Below, in pieces: positions 22,023 to 31,022 of a DNA stretch of 64,000 nucleotides. Numbering within the stretch: position 1 is the first letter of the stretch; each line of letters begins with the position of its first letter. Source of the DNA: Rubripirellula reticaptiva (GTDB taxonomy: Bacteria; Planctomycetota; Planctomycetia; Pirellulales; Pirellulaceae); contig NZ_SJPX01000003.1 of NCBI RefSeq assembly GCF_007860175.1, positions 1 through 64,000 of the forward strand, read 5' to 3'. Below the pieces are notes generated by a model. The model made no database searches. It was given only the letters and a program-made list of their open reading frames with translations, and was not told where the DNA came from. A program made the translations under genes and the position numbers.

Positions 22023-23117
22023 TTATGCGGCGTTTCGATTCGGTTCGGCATCACCACCAGCTTTCGATTCGCCGGATTTTGATTGTTCGATGCTTGCAAT
22101 CAGAGCGTCAAAGTCACGCCGCAGTTTCTTGACTTCGCGTCGCATCTCGGGAAGCTTGCGTTCAACCGCCATGATTTGCATCTGTTCGCGCTGAGGCGTC
22201 GCAGGCGATCCAAGGTAAACTTGGTTGCCCGGACAATCGTCCATCACACCAGCTTGGGCGCCGACGATCGCGTGATCGCCCAGCGAGATGTGATCTTTCA
22301 GTCCAACTTGGCCCGCCAGGATGACGTAGTCGCCGGTTCGTGAACTGCCAGCGATCCCCACTTGGCTGCACAGCAGATTGTGGCGTCCGATTTGACAGTT
22401 GTGGGCGATCATGACTTGGTTGTCGATTTTGGTGCCTTCGCCGATTCGTGTTGCGCCGTACGTACCACGGTCGATCGTGACACTGGCGCCAATTTCGACG
22501 TCCGATTCGATCGCGACATAGCCGAGCTGGGCGGTTGGAACGTGGCGGCCATTTTGCTGGCGATAGCCAAAACCATGGGCGCCAATCACCGTGCCTGCGT
22601 GGATGACGACTCGGTCGCCCAGCGAGGTGTATTCGTAGAGTGTGACGTTCGCATACAGGACACAGTCTTCACCGATCGTGCAGCGTGGCATCACCACGAC
22701 GCCCGGCGCGATTCGCGTGCGAGCACCAATCGAAGCGCCCGCACCGATGATTGCGCTAGGGTGAATCGATGCCGTCGGATCAATTTGGGCCGTCGGGTCG
22801 ATTCGGTCGGCCAACATCGACTGATCGACTGGCGGCCGATAATGGGCCACGACGGTCGCGAAAGCAGTATGAGGGTTATCGACGACGATTTGAGCACACG
22901 GGAAGTTGTCGGCTTCCGTGGACGTCATGATCGCGATCACGCCCGAATCCGCGATCAAGCCTGCAACCGTTTCGGCCCGTTTGGGATCGTCTAGCATCGT
23001 GATTTCACCCGTCCCGGCTTGGTCGGGCGGATTGGTGCCGACGCAGATGGCGTCTAGATTGGATGAGTCGCAGACGAGGCGACCGTCCACCATCGCGGCG
23101 ATTTGTTCTAGCTGCAT
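22023..23117 (-). CDS. lpxD: UDP-3-O-acylglucosamine N-acyltransferase
   Basis: A 364-residue lipid A acyltransferase. The N-terminal uridine-binding domain (MQLEQIAAMVDGRLV start) is followed by a left-handed beta-helix of hexapeptide repeats (for example IDPTAQIDPTASIHPSAIIG). The GAHGFGYRQQNG motif near the active site is present, with the catalytic His expected in it. A C-terminal helix (AVERKLPEMRREVKKLRRDF) and a charged tail close the protein. ATG at 23117 fits the family; the frame extends upstream to 23222 without family match. First gene of lpxD-lpxI-ispE-spoVG. It transfers an R-3-hydroxyacyl chain from ACP to UDP-3-O-acyl-glucosamine in the cytoplasm. Confidence 0.95.
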   Translation of the reverse strand: MQLEQIAAMVDGRLVCDSSNLDAICVGTNPPDQAGTGEITMLDDPKRAETVAGLIADSGVIAIMTSTEADNFPCAQIVVDNPHTAFATVVAHYRPPVDQSMLADRIDPTAQIDPTASIHPSAIIGAGASIGARTRIAPGVVVMPRCTIGEDCVLYANVTLYEYTSLGDRVVIHAGTVIGAHGFGYRQQNGRHVPTAQLGYVAIESDVEIGASVTIDRGTYGATRIGEGTKIDNQVMIAHNCQIGRHNLLCSQVGIAGSSRTGDYVILAGQVGLKDHISLGDHAIVGAQAGVMDDCPGNQVYLGSPATPQREQMQIMAVERKLPEMRREVKKLRRDFDALIASIEQSKSGESKAGGDAEPNRNAA

Positions 23118-23360
23118 CGTATTCCCCGCGGGCGGCTGTGTCTGGATCGCTGTATTCAGATTGCTGTATTTTGAATCGGCACTTCGAACCTTCGTATACA
23201 AACAAGGTGCGGGTCGCATCAAGGTTGAAAGTCATGCGTTTCACGATTTCAGTTTTGGCAGACCGGCCAAGTCGACCGAGAGTTGTGGCGACCGAGAGTG
23301 GTTAAGCACAGCTGGCTCGATCGATCGGTGCGTTGTTTCATTTCATTCAGGTCCGTGGTT

Positions 23361-24017
23361 ATGTTGGAATCGATCGTTGTTCCCGCCAACTTGTTGACTT
23401 TTCCGTTGTCGCCGGATGCGGTGCGGTTGCTTCGCGATGCGGACGAACGAATTTCGGACTTCACGCGTCGCCAGCGGCCCTGGGTCGAGAATTTTGCAGT
23501 TTGCGACTTTCGGCTCGTGGATGCGGCGCTGGCGTGGATCGGCGAGGCTGACTTAGCACGCGGAGAGCGGTTTTGCGAATGGGGCAGCGGATTTGGGGTA
23601 GTTGCGATGCTGGCGGCTTTGCGTGGCTGGGATTCGTTTGGCATTGAAGTCGAGCCGGTCCTGGTCGACGAGGCTCAGTCGTTGGCCGAAGATCACGAAA
23701 TCGAAGTCATCTTTGCCGCCGGCAGTTTCATTCCCGAAGGCGGTGAAGATTCATTGCAGATCGTTGACGATATTTCGCACATCGACATGGATTGCCCGAG
23801 CGGATACGACGATCTTGATGCGGACGTGGCTGACTTTGATTTGTTTTTCGCCTTTCCATGGCCAGGCGAACATGCTTACTGGGAAGCGGTCTTCGATCGC
23901 TATGCGGCGGAGGGTGCGTTGTTGTTGACGTACCACGGAATCGAAAGTCGTGAAGTCGACAGCTTGAAATTGCAACGTAAGGTTGGACAAATTGACCGGA
24001 TTGATGAAACGAATTGA
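23361..24017 (+). CDS. class I methyltransferase-fold protein
   Basis: A 218-residue protein starting at ATG 23361. It has a Rossmann-like motif (FCEWGSGFGVVAMLAALRG) and an acidic residue after the second strand (GIEVEPVLVDEA), as in SAM-dependent methyltransferases. The region corresponding to motif IV is DLFFAFPWPGEHAYW. The substrate is unknown. The gene overlaps the following M24 peptidase gene by 14 bp, so the two are probably co-translated. It diverges from lpxD with a ~240-bp gap. Confidence 0.75.
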   Translation: MLESIVVPANLLTFPLSPDAVRLLRDADERISDFTRRQRPWVENFAVCDFRLVDAALAWIGEADLARGERFCEWGSGFGVVAMLAALRGWDSFGIEVEPVLVDEAQSLAEDHEIEVIFAAGSFIPEGGEDSLQIVDDISHIDMDCPSGYDDLDADVADFDLFFAFPWPGEHAYWEAVFDRYAAEGALLLTYHGIESREVDSLKLQRKVGQIDRIDETN

Positions 24018-25086
24018 TGCATTGGCGTCGAAGCTGGACGAACTAAACGTTGACGCGATGCTGGTGTCGGACGAGCAAAACGTTCGTTACTTGTCCGGCT
24101 TCACTGGCGACAGTTCGTCGCTGTTGGTGACAAGCAGCGAAACGATCGTGCTGAGCGACGGTCGTTACGAGACACAGCTTGCCGATGAGTGCCCGTCGCT
24201 ATCCACCGTGATCCGTCCACCAGAACAAACTTTGGCGGAATTGACGGCCGAGGTCTTGGCGTCTTCATCGCACAAGCGTGTCGGTATCGAGGCCAACGCG
24301 TGGCCGCTTGCAGCGTTTCGAAAGCTTTGCGATACCTGCCAATCTGTTCAGTGGGTCGAGACGACGTCGGTGGTCGAAAACCAACGGATGATCAAGGACG
24401 CCGACGAGATCGAGACGACCCGCACGGCCGTTCAGATTGCTCAGCGGGCCTACCAGTCGCTGTTGCCGATGCTGTCGGGGCGTTGGACCGAGTGTGAGGT
24501 CGCCCATGAACTAGAAGCGAAGATGCGATTCTTGGGCGCCGAAGGATGCAGTTTCTCGCCCATCGTGGCGGCCGGTCCGGGCGGTGCGCTGCCGCACTAT
24601 CATCCGACCGATCGGCGACTGGGCGACGACGCGACGCTCTTGATTGATTGGGGAGCCAAGTATCGAGGATACGCCAGCGATTTGACTCGGACGATTCACC
24701 GCCCGCACGCCAGCGATCGGTTTCGTCGGGCTTACGAAGCGGTATTGGAGGCTCAGTTGGCATCGATTGACGCGATTGGTCCCGGCGTGAAAGCTGCCGC
24801 TATTGATGCGATCGCGCGAGAAGTCCTGAGTCGTCACGGCATGGCCGAAGCGTTCAAGCACGGACTAGGACATGGCACAGGGCTGCAAATCCACGAATCG
24901 CCGCGAATGTCAGCCAGCAGCACCGAAACGCTGGAAGCCGGTATGATTATCACCGTAGAGCCCGGTGTTTATTTTGCGGGAGAGTTCGGAATTCGCATCG
25001 AAGACGACATTTTGGTGACTGAGTCGGGGCACGAGGTGCTCAGCGACCTGCCAAAGGGCCTCGAAGAGTCCGCCTGGTTGCTGTAA
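24004..25086 (+). CDS. M24 family metallopeptidase (Xaa-Pro aminopeptidase-like)
   Basis: A 360-residue aminopeptidase P/prolidase-type protein. The N-terminal creatinase-like domain (SDEQNVRYLSGFTG) is followed by the pita-bread catalytic domain. The five metal ligands of the family are visible: two Asp in LIDWGAKYRGYASDLTRTIH, His in GLGHGTGLQIHE, Glu in TVEPGVYF and Glu in IRIEDDILVT. It should remove N-terminal residues preceding proline in the cytoplasm. ATG at 24004 is preferred over a TTG at 23983. In many bacteria this gene precedes efp and accBC, an arrangement partly kept here. Confidence 0.9.
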   Translation: MKRIDALASKLDELNVDAMLVSDEQNVRYLSGFTGDSSSLLVTSSETIVLSDGRYETQLADECPSLSTVIRPPEQTLAELTAEVLASSSHKRVGIEANAWPLAAFRKLCDTCQSVQWVETTSVVENQRMIKDADEIETTRTAVQIAQRAYQSLLPMLSGRWTECEVAHELEAKMRFLGAEGCSFSPIVAAGPGGALPHYHPTDRRLGDDATLLIDWGAKYRGYASDLTRTIHRPHASDRFRRAYEAVLEAQLASIDAIGPGVKAAAIDAIAREVLSRHGMAEAFKHGLGHGTGLQIHESPRMSASSTETLEAGMIITVEPGVYFAGEFGIRIEDDILVTESGHEVLSDLPKGLEESAWLL

Positions 25087-25166
25087 AACTTGCTTCGAAG
25101 AACCGTTCACGATCTCCACCAGGGGTCAGTCCAATCAATCCAAATCAACCCGACCGCGAGTCAAGC

Positions 25167-25640
25167 ATGAGCAAAGGCGGAAAGCCAAAGGATGTATTCG
25201 ACGTCGAACGCATCCGTCAGATCATTGAATTGATGGAAGAACACGACTTGTCGGAAGTCGATCTGCAGCAAGGCGACGAGAAAATCAAGCTTGGCCGTGG
25301 CTCGACGGCACCCGTCTACGCTGCTCAGCCGATGGCGGCGGCACCTGCGGCTGCGGCTCCTGCCGGTGGTAGCGGCGAAGCCAACGAAAATGCGGGCACG
25401 ATCACGATCAACGCTCCGATGGTTGGCACCTTTTACAGTAAGGCCAACCCTGAATCGCCTGCGTTTGTCAAAGTCGGCGACCGCGTTGGCCCCGATACGG
25501 TGGTCTGTATCGTTGAAGCCATGAAGGTTTTCAATGAGATCCCGGCTGAGTGCAGCGGAACGATCGTGGCCATTTTGGCGACCGATCAAAAGCCCGTTGA
25601 TTTTGGAATGCCAATGTTCCGCGTGAAGCCGGACGCCTAA
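25167..25640 (+). CDS. accB: biotin carboxyl carrier protein of acetyl-CoA carboxylase
   Basis: A 157-residue BCCP. The N-terminal helix (ERIRQIIELMEEHDLSEVDL) is followed by an Ala/Pro-rich mobile linker (residues ~50-72) and a C-terminal biotinyl domain. Lys120 in VEAMKVF is the biotinylation site, and the thumb region (APMVGTFYSKANPE) is present. It carries biotin between AccC and the carboxyltransferase in the first step of fatty acid synthesis. Length is typical. accC begins 3 bp after its stop. Confidence 0.96.
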   Translation: MSKGGKPKDVFDVERIRQIIELMEEHDLSEVDLQQGDEKIKLGRGSTAPVYAAQPMAAAPAAAAPAGGSGEANENAGTITINAPMVGTFYSKANPESPAFVKVGDRVGPDTVVCIVEAMKVFNEIPAECSGTIVAILATDQKPVDFGMPMFRVKPDA

Positions 25641-25643
25641 ACC

Positions 25644-26987
25644 TTGTTTCAAAAAATTCTGATCGCCAATCGTGGCGAAATTGCGTTGCGAATCATCCGT
25701 GCTTGTCGTGAGATGGGCATTGGGTCGGTGGCCGTTTACAGCCAAGCCGATGCCGATTCGATGCACGTTCGACTAGCCGACGAAGCGTATTGCATCGGCC
25801 CGGCTCGCAGCAGCGACAGCTACTTGAAGATTGATCAAATCATTGCCGCGGCGGAAGTCTCAGGTGCTGATGCAATCCACCCGGGCTATGGCTTCTTGGC
25901 CGAGAACGCCCACTTCAACGAAGTTTGTCGATCCAGCGGTTTTGAATTCATCGGTCCCAGTCCGACCGCGATGGAAAAACTTGGCGATAAGAATACCGCA
26001 CGTTCGATGGCGATCGCCAGCAAGGTGCCGGTTGTTCCTGGTAGCGACGGCCTGATCGAAGACGGTGCCAAGGCGCTCGAGATCGCCAAGAAAATTGGTT
26101 TTCCCGTGCTGATCAAAGCTACTGCCGGTGGCGGCGGCAAAGGCATGCGAGTGGCCGAGACCGAAGACACATTGGTGAAAGCGGTCGAGCAAGCACGCAC
26201 CGAAGCTCAAGCAGCGTTCGGCAATGGCGGCGTTTATTTAGAACGATATGTCGGTTGCCCTCGGCACATCGAAGTTCAAGTCATCGCTGACTCGCACGGC
26301 AATGTTTGCCACCTGTTTGAACGCGACTGCAGTGTCCAGCGCCGTCATCAAAAACTCATCGAAGAAGCGCCCAGTCCAAACCTGCCCGAAGCACGCCGTC
26401 AAGAAATTTGTGACGCTGCTGTTCGCATGATCCGCGGTGCCGATTACAGCAACGCGGGTACGGTCGAGTTCATCGTTGATCAAGACGACAATTTCTACTT
26501 CATCGAAGTCAATGCGCGGATCCAAGTCGAGCACCCGGTATCGGAAATGATCACCGGCGTCGATTTGATCAAGGAACAGATTCGCGTTGCGGCAGGCGAG
26601 CCCTTGTCGTTCAAGCAAGAAGACTTGGTCGTGACCGGTCACGCGCTAGAGTGCCGCATCAATGCGGAAAATCCAGACAAGAATTTTCAGCCGAACCCGG
26701 GAAAGATCACGTCGATGTTCGCGCCAGGCGGATTGGGCGTGCGTTTTGATTCGCACGTCTACAGTGGATACAGCGTGCCGCCGCACTATGATTCGATGAT
26801 CGGCAAACTGATCATCCATCGGCCGACCCGCGAGGAAGCGATTGCAACGATGCGACGCGCACTGGCTGAGTTGCAAGTCGAGGGGATCAGCACGACCGCT
26901 TCGTTCCATGACAAGGTTTTGCAGCATCCCGAGTTTGTCGCGGGGACGCACGATACGAAATTTGTCGAGCGTGAGTTTTTAAGCTAA
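25644..26987 (+). CDS. accC: biotin carboxylase subunit of acetyl-CoA carboxylase
   Basis: A 447-residue ATP-grasp enzyme that carboxylates biotin on AccB. It begins [20 protein letters not shown], the exact family start, so the TTG at 25644 is taken as the true initiation codon, 3 bp after accB. ATP-binding glycine loop [13 protein letters not shown], biotin/bicarbonate motifs ([15 protein letters not shown]) and CRINAEN are present. The non-ATG start close to the accB stop may keep expression coupled to accB. Carboxyltransferase genes are not in the window. Confidence 0.97.
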   Translation: MFQKILIANRGEIALRIIRACREMGIGSVAVYSQADADSMHVRLADEAYCIGPARSSDSYLKIDQIIAAAEVSGADAIHPGYGFLAENAHFNEVCRSSGFEFIGPSPTAMEKLGDKNTARSMAIASKVPVVPGSDGLIEDGAKALEIAKKIGFPVLIKATAGGGGKGMRVAETEDTLVKAVEQARTEAQAAFGNGGVYLERYVGCPRHIEVQVIADSHGNVCHLFERDCSVQRRHQKLIEEAPSPNLPEARRQEICDAAVRMIRGADYSNAGTVEFIVDQDDNFYFIEVNARIQVEHPVSEMITGVDLIKEQIRVAAGEPLSFKQEDLVVTGHALECRINAENPDKNFQPNPGKITSMFAPGGLGVRFDSHVYSGYSVPPHYDSMIGKLIIHRPTREEAIATMRRALAELQVEGISTTASFHDKVLQHPEFVAGTHDTKFVEREFLS

Positions 26988-27018
26988 GTCCCGAATCAGG
27001 TCAGCGAACTAGGTCACT

Positions 27019-27687
27019 GTGTTTCCGTCCCCAGATCCATTCACGATCTTGCTCGCGATGGTGCCCTTGATCGGGTATTTGTTGCTGATCAGTTTCGTCC
27101 GGCTATCCGGGCGAGGGATGGTCACGACTGGTGCTCGTGATATTGCGGCGCTTGCCATTGCAATCGCTGGGATGTTGGCCGTCGGGCCAGCCGAGTTGTT
27201 TTTTCCAGCCACGGCGGCGACCGTCTTTGGCCCGATCGTTTGGTTGGCTCTGATTGCGTTTTACACGTTGGTTGTCGCGTTGATCGCGCTGACCAGCACA
27301 CCCAAGTTGGTCGTCATAGGACGATCGCCGGACCAAGTCTACGCGCCCCTGCTGCGTGCGGCGACGCGAATGGACGAGGCTGCCATTGGTGATGCAAATT
27401 TGATGCAAATCCGGATGCCAACGCTTGGTGTTCAGCTTCGTGTTGATGGTCCGCGTGGCATCGATCACTCGCGAGTGCTTTCGTTCGAGCCGATCGGATC
27501 GCCGATGTTTTGGCAGTCGCTGTTGGGTAATTTACGTCACGAGGTTCGCCAGGAACCCGTGCCGATCCCTCGCCGCGGCTTTGCGATGTTGGCGTTCGCA
27601 GCAATGTTTGCCTGCGTTTTGTTGTGGCAGGGCATAGGGAATCAAGAATTGGTGGTCGAGGGCTTCCGCGAATGGCTCTGGCGATAG
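27019..27687 (+). CDS. hypothetical membrane protein
   Basis: A 222-residue protein from a GTG start. Two or three N-terminal membrane segments (ILLAMVPLIGYLLLISFV; IAALAIAIAGMLAVGPAELFF; IVWLALIAFYTLVVALIAL) are followed by a ~90-residue soluble region. A last hydrophobic helix (GFAMLAFAAMFACVLLW) precedes a short tail. I do not recognise the family. It sits 31 bp after accC and 49 bp before the EF-P-like gene on the same strand, so it probably belongs to the accBC operon. Confidence 0.65.
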   Translation: MFPSPDPFTILLAMVPLIGYLLLISFVRLSGRGMVTTGARDIAALAIAIAGMLAVGPAELFFPATAATVFGPIVWLALIAFYTLVVALIALTSTPKLVVIGRSPDQVYAPLLRAATRMDEAAIGDANLMQIRMPTLGVQLRVDGPRGIDHSRVLSFEPIGSPMFWQSLLGNLRHEVRQEPVPIPRRGFAMLAFAAMFACVLLWQGIGNQELVVEGFREWLWR

Positions 27688-27736
27688 AGAATTTCGCCCG
27701 CTCGATTCATCTTCTTCCTTCGTCGGATACCCTGCG

Positions 27737-28300
27737 ATGCTCGCAAAAGACATTAAGACCGGAACGGTTGTCGTTCACGATGGCAATCCAGTGATCATTC
27801 AAGGCATTCATGTCCAGTCGCCTTCGGCTCGGGGCGCGGCGACGCTATATAAATTCCGTGCTCGCAATGTTTTGACCAAGAACAAGATCGACATCACGTT
27901 CAAGGGGACGGACAATCTAACCGAAGCGGACTTTTCGCGACGTGACGTGCAAGTGACCTACACGGACACGACGCACATTCATTTGATGGATAAAGAAGAC
28001 TTTCAGGACTACGACCTGTTGCTCGAAGAAGTCGAAAACGAGCTGCCGTTCATGGCCGAAGGCTTGGAAGGGATCCGGGCGCTGATTTATAACGACGCAT
28101 GCGTTGGTATCGAATTGCCAGCGACGGTCGAGTTGACGATCACTCAGTGCGATCCCGGCGTCAAAGGCAACTCGGCGACTTCGCGAAACAAACCGGCCAC
28201 GATGGAAACTGGATTGATTGTCCAAGTGCCTGAGCACATCAAAGAAGGCGAACGATTGAAAATAGATACGCGAACAGGGCTGTTTCTGTCTCGCGCGTAG
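27737..28300 (+). CDS. elongation factor P-like protein, YeiP/EfpL type
   Basis: A 187-residue three-domain EF-P family protein. The loop that contacts the peptidyl-transferase centre reads SPSARGAATLYK, with Arg32 at the tip. This matches YeiP (SPTARGAATLYK in E. coli) and not canonical EF-P, where the tip residue is usually a modified Lys or an Arg in another context. The middle domain (YVD-like TDTTHIHLMDKEDFQDY) and the C-terminal SARNKPAT-like segment (TSRNKPATMETGLIVQVPE) also match YeiP. It should bind ribosomes stalled on difficult peptide bonds such as proline stretches. No modification enzyme gene is nearby. It follows the accBC group. Confidence 0.9.
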   Translation: MLAKDIKTGTVVVHDGNPVIIQGIHVQSPSARGAATLYKFRARNVLTKNKIDITFKGTDNLTEADFSRRDVQVTYTDTTHIHLMDKEDFQDYDLLLEEVENELPFMAEGLEGIRALIYNDACVGIELPATVELTITQCDPGVKGNSATSRNKPATMETGLIVQVPEHIKEGERLKIDTRTGLFLSRA

Positions 28301-28324
28301 TCCTGCCGCATGTTCAGAATGTTG

Positions 28325-29323
28325 CTATCGCGGAACTTCGTTCACACTCAGTTCAGCCCACAGCGGGAATTCGGTTGCGATTCCTGCTAGCGGCATTGTT
28401 TCCAATTGCCCCGATTTGCCGCCGTATTCAGATGTGAATCGTGGGTCAAGCAAGATATGCTGGCTGGTTCCTTCGCCGCCGGCGATCGATTGGATACCGG
28501 CGATTTGTCCGAGCTCGCCTAGTCGCAAGCGTTCGACGCCAAGATTGCCAACCAAGATGCAGTCTTCCTCCCCCGTCGTTTCGTAGCCGTAGTTGCGAAC
28601 GCTCGTGAAGACATCATCGAGCACCGCAATGTCGCCTGCTGGATTGATGTTGCTTGGTGGCATCGCATAGGCGTTGATAAGCGTGAATCTTAGTGGACTG
28701 CGGCCATCGGTCAAACCGACCCGAGACTCGAAGGATCCGTACATCGGTTCGAACAGCATTCGATCGGATCGGTCCTCAACCACACCGATCGAACCGGGCG
28801 GCGAGATGATGCGAGTGTCGTCCCAAATCATTGCATAGGCTTGGAAGTGGCCCGCTCGGCCGACTGGGTTGCTGACATTGGCGACGTAATTAGCGCCTGA
28901 TCGCCGGAGGCTTTCGACGGCCAACCGTATGGGGCTCGAATCAGCCGGGTCGATACCTTGCAAAGCAAGTACATCAAATTGCGAAATGATGTTAGCGAGC
29001 GCAGCAACTTGGGGCGGCGTGACCTGGGACGCATTGGCAAAGCCGTCTAGGCACAGGGTTCCAATACGAATTGTGTCTGCTGATTTTTCAAGCGGCTTAT
29101 CCAGCGAAACTGGTGTCGACGTGATGAGTGAGCCTTCGGTGTCGTTGCCAAAGCGATCGAGAGCGGAAAGGTTAATCTGGCCGGAAAGCACCATTCCGCA
29201 GATCACAAAGAATGCCACCACAGTCGTGACGGGACCGATCCAACGCAGCAACGGCACGTCCAGATTGACGCTGGTTTCGCGGCTACGGCGAGTGCGACGG
29301 CTGTTGCCGAAAATGTTGATCAT
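28325..29323 (-). CDS. membrane-anchored, degenerate EEP-fold (nuclease/phosphatase-like) protein
   Basis: About 332 residues from ATG 29323. A basic N-terminus (NSRRTRRSRE) is followed by one membrane helix (WIGPVTTVVAFFVICGMVL) and an extracytoplasmic domain resembling the endonuclease/exonuclease/phosphatase fold. The usual active-site motifs are present only in altered form. LALQGIDPAD stands where LQEV is expected, VGNLGVERL where GDFN is expected, and the end reads ATEFPLWAEL where SDH(R/Y)P is expected. Most metal and catalytic residues are missing, so it is probably a non-enzymatic binding protein. Family assignment is from motif order only. Confidence 0.6.
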   Translation of the reverse strand: MINIFGNSRRTRRSRETSVNLDVPLLRWIGPVTTVVAFFVICGMVLSGQINLSALDRFGNDTEGSLITSTPVSLDKPLEKSADTIRIGTLCLDGFANASQVTPPQVAALANIISQFDVLALQGIDPADSSPIRLAVESLRRSGANYVANVSNPVGRAGHFQAYAMIWDDTRIISPPGSIGVVEDRSDRMLFEPMYGSFESRVGLTDGRSPLRFTLINAYAMPPSNINPAGDIAVLDDVFTSVRNYGYETTGEEDCILVGNLGVERLRLGELGQIAGIQSIAGGEGTSQHILLDPRFTSEYGGKSGQLETMPLAGIATEFPLWAELSVNEVPR

Positions 29324-29474
29324 TTCGACTCCGCTTGAAGGCTTCGAGTGTTCCATCGCTGTTTGGTGTCAGCTAGCAAAACTCAACAAGAGTTTCTTTG
29401 TGCCCAAGATCGCCAGGAAATTCCTGGAGTTGTTCGCTGTGAATTTTTCCGACAGTGCGAGTCGCGGATGAGCG

Positions 29475-29987
29475 TTAGGCCGCTTCGCCTATCATTTCCA
29501 GTGCCTCTTCGACCAACCGTTGCAGTCGCGGTGGCGCGTCTTCGGCGGTTCGGCGCAAGGTGATCGCAGCCGATGCTGCCGATGGTCCGATCTGGCTGAG
29601 AGCCCATGCGGAGCGTTCGCGTGCAGGCAGGTACATCGAATCGCCGAGACAGATTTCCAGCGAGTCGACTGCCAACTTGGTCCGTGGACCAACGTTCGGA
29701 CCCAGGCGGCCAAGCATCGTCGCTGCCCAATAGCAGGTCTCGCCTTCATCAATGCAAGCTAGCAGGTCGGAAATCGCTTCGACTTCGTCTGGGGTGGGAG
29801 TGATCGATGATTCGAGTGCCGCCGTTGCCCATTTTCGCACCTCAACATTCTGGCTGTTTGCCAATTTAATCACTGCGGCAGTGCAACCGCGGATGTCGGC
29901 CGACTCGGCCATTTGTCTCAAAATACTGCCCTGGTCCTTGGTTTCAGCGGCTAACTTTTCTGACCAAAGGATCGATTCGGCGGTCAT
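29475..29987 (-). CDS. HEAT-repeat protein
   Basis: A 170-residue all-helical protein with about four HEAT-like helical pairs. Visible repeat cores include AVIKLANSQNVEVRKWATAA, CYWAATMLGRLGPNVG and RSAWALSQIGPSAASA, each with the conserved Ala/Leu and Pro/Gly turn pattern. Such repeats mediate protein contacts; no catalytic residues are seen. It has no signal peptide. The gene precedes the EEP-like gene on the same strand by ~150 bp. Confidence 0.75.
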   Translation of the reverse strand: MTAESILWSEKLAAETKDQGSILRQMAESADIRGCTAAVIKLANSQNVEVRKWATAALESSITPTPDEVEAISDLLACIDEGETCYWAATMLGRLGPNVGPRTKLAVDSLEICLGDSMYLPARERSAWALSQIGPSAASAAITLRRTAEDAPPRLQRLVEEALEMIGEAA

Positions 29988-30137
29988 AAGGTGTTCTCTA
30001 TTGCTTTTTCTCGCACTCGGACGAGTGCGGGTGGTAGGGCGATTGCATTATCGTGCTAACACGAATCGCTGGTGACGACTACAATCGAATGGAGTTAGTG
30101 GTACCGAAAACGAAGCGTTTCCTACAAGAGCTTTTTG

Positions 30138-30974
30138 ATGCAGCCGACAAACGATTTTGCGATCATTCCCGATCGAGCCTCGATTGGATCGGTAGAACGA
30201 GAAATCCGTTTTTTTCCGACCCATAACGATGCACCTCGGGTACTTAGTGCTAGCGATATCGAAGCTTGGAACCGCGACGGATATTTAGGGCCGTTGGAAG
30301 TCTATGAAGCCGCTGAGATCGCTGAGATTCGCACTTATTTCGACCAACTACTGGCTCAGGCGATTTCCGAAGGTCGCGACAGCTACTCGATCAGCAGTGC
30401 CCATCTGAAGCACGGCGGAGTCTGGGATATGCTGACCAATCCCAGGATCGTTGGATACGTCAGCGACTTGCTGGGGCAAGACGTGGTTGGTTGGGGAGCA
30501 CACTTTTTCTGCAAAATGCCTGGTGACGGCAAGAGCGTCGACTGGCACCAAGATTGCAGCTATTGGCCGCTGACACCGACCAAAGCCGTCACCGTTTGGC
30601 TTGCCATTGACGATTCGACGCTCGAAAACGGTTGTATGGAAGTCTACAACGGGTCCCATCAGTTCGGATTGATCGATTTTGAAACCAGCGACTCCGAAGC
30701 TGGAAACGTGTTGGATCAGTCCGTTAAACATCCAGAAAAGTACGGTACCCTGCAGCAGACGCCAATTCGTGCTGGACAGATTTCGATCCACAGCGATTTG
30801 CTCGTTCACGGTTCGGCACCGAATCGAAGCAAAAACCGGCGATGTGGTCTGACCTTACGTTATTGTCCCGCCGATGTGACGGCTTATTTAGGATGGAACG
30901 CGAAAGGTGTCGTCGTTCGCGGAGCGGCAGATGCATTGGATTGGCCCGGGGCGCCGCGCCCGATGGCTGATTAG
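30138..30974 (+). CDS. phytanoyl-CoA dioxygenase family (PhyH) oxygenase
   Basis: A 278-residue Fe(II)/2-oxoglutarate dioxygenase. The iron-binding His and Asp are in DWHQDCSYW, and the distal His is in SDLLVHGSAPNRSKNRR, whose Arg should bind 2-oxoglutarate. The N-terminal NRDGYLGPL segment is also typical. It hydroxylates an unknown small molecule; this family is strongly expanded in planctomycetes. ATG at 30138 is preferred to the TTG one codon earlier. metF follows by 48 bp, which may be a shared transcript without obvious biochemical link. Confidence 0.88.
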   Translation: MQPTNDFAIIPDRASIGSVEREIRFFPTHNDAPRVLSASDIEAWNRDGYLGPLEVYEAAEIAEIRTYFDQLLAQAISEGRDSYSISSAHLKHGGVWDMLTNPRIVGYVSDLLGQDVVGWGAHFFCKMPGDGKSVDWHQDCSYWPLTPTKAVTVWLAIDDSTLENGCMEVYNGSHQFGLIDFETSDSEAGNVLDQSVKHPEKYGTLQQTPIRAGQISIHSDLLVHGSAPNRSKNRRCGLTLRYCPADVTAYLGWNAKGVVVRGAADALDWPGAPRPMAD

Positions 30975-31022
30975 TCGATAATCATTTCAACCATTTATTT
31001 GAATTTATAATAGGCAGTGAAG

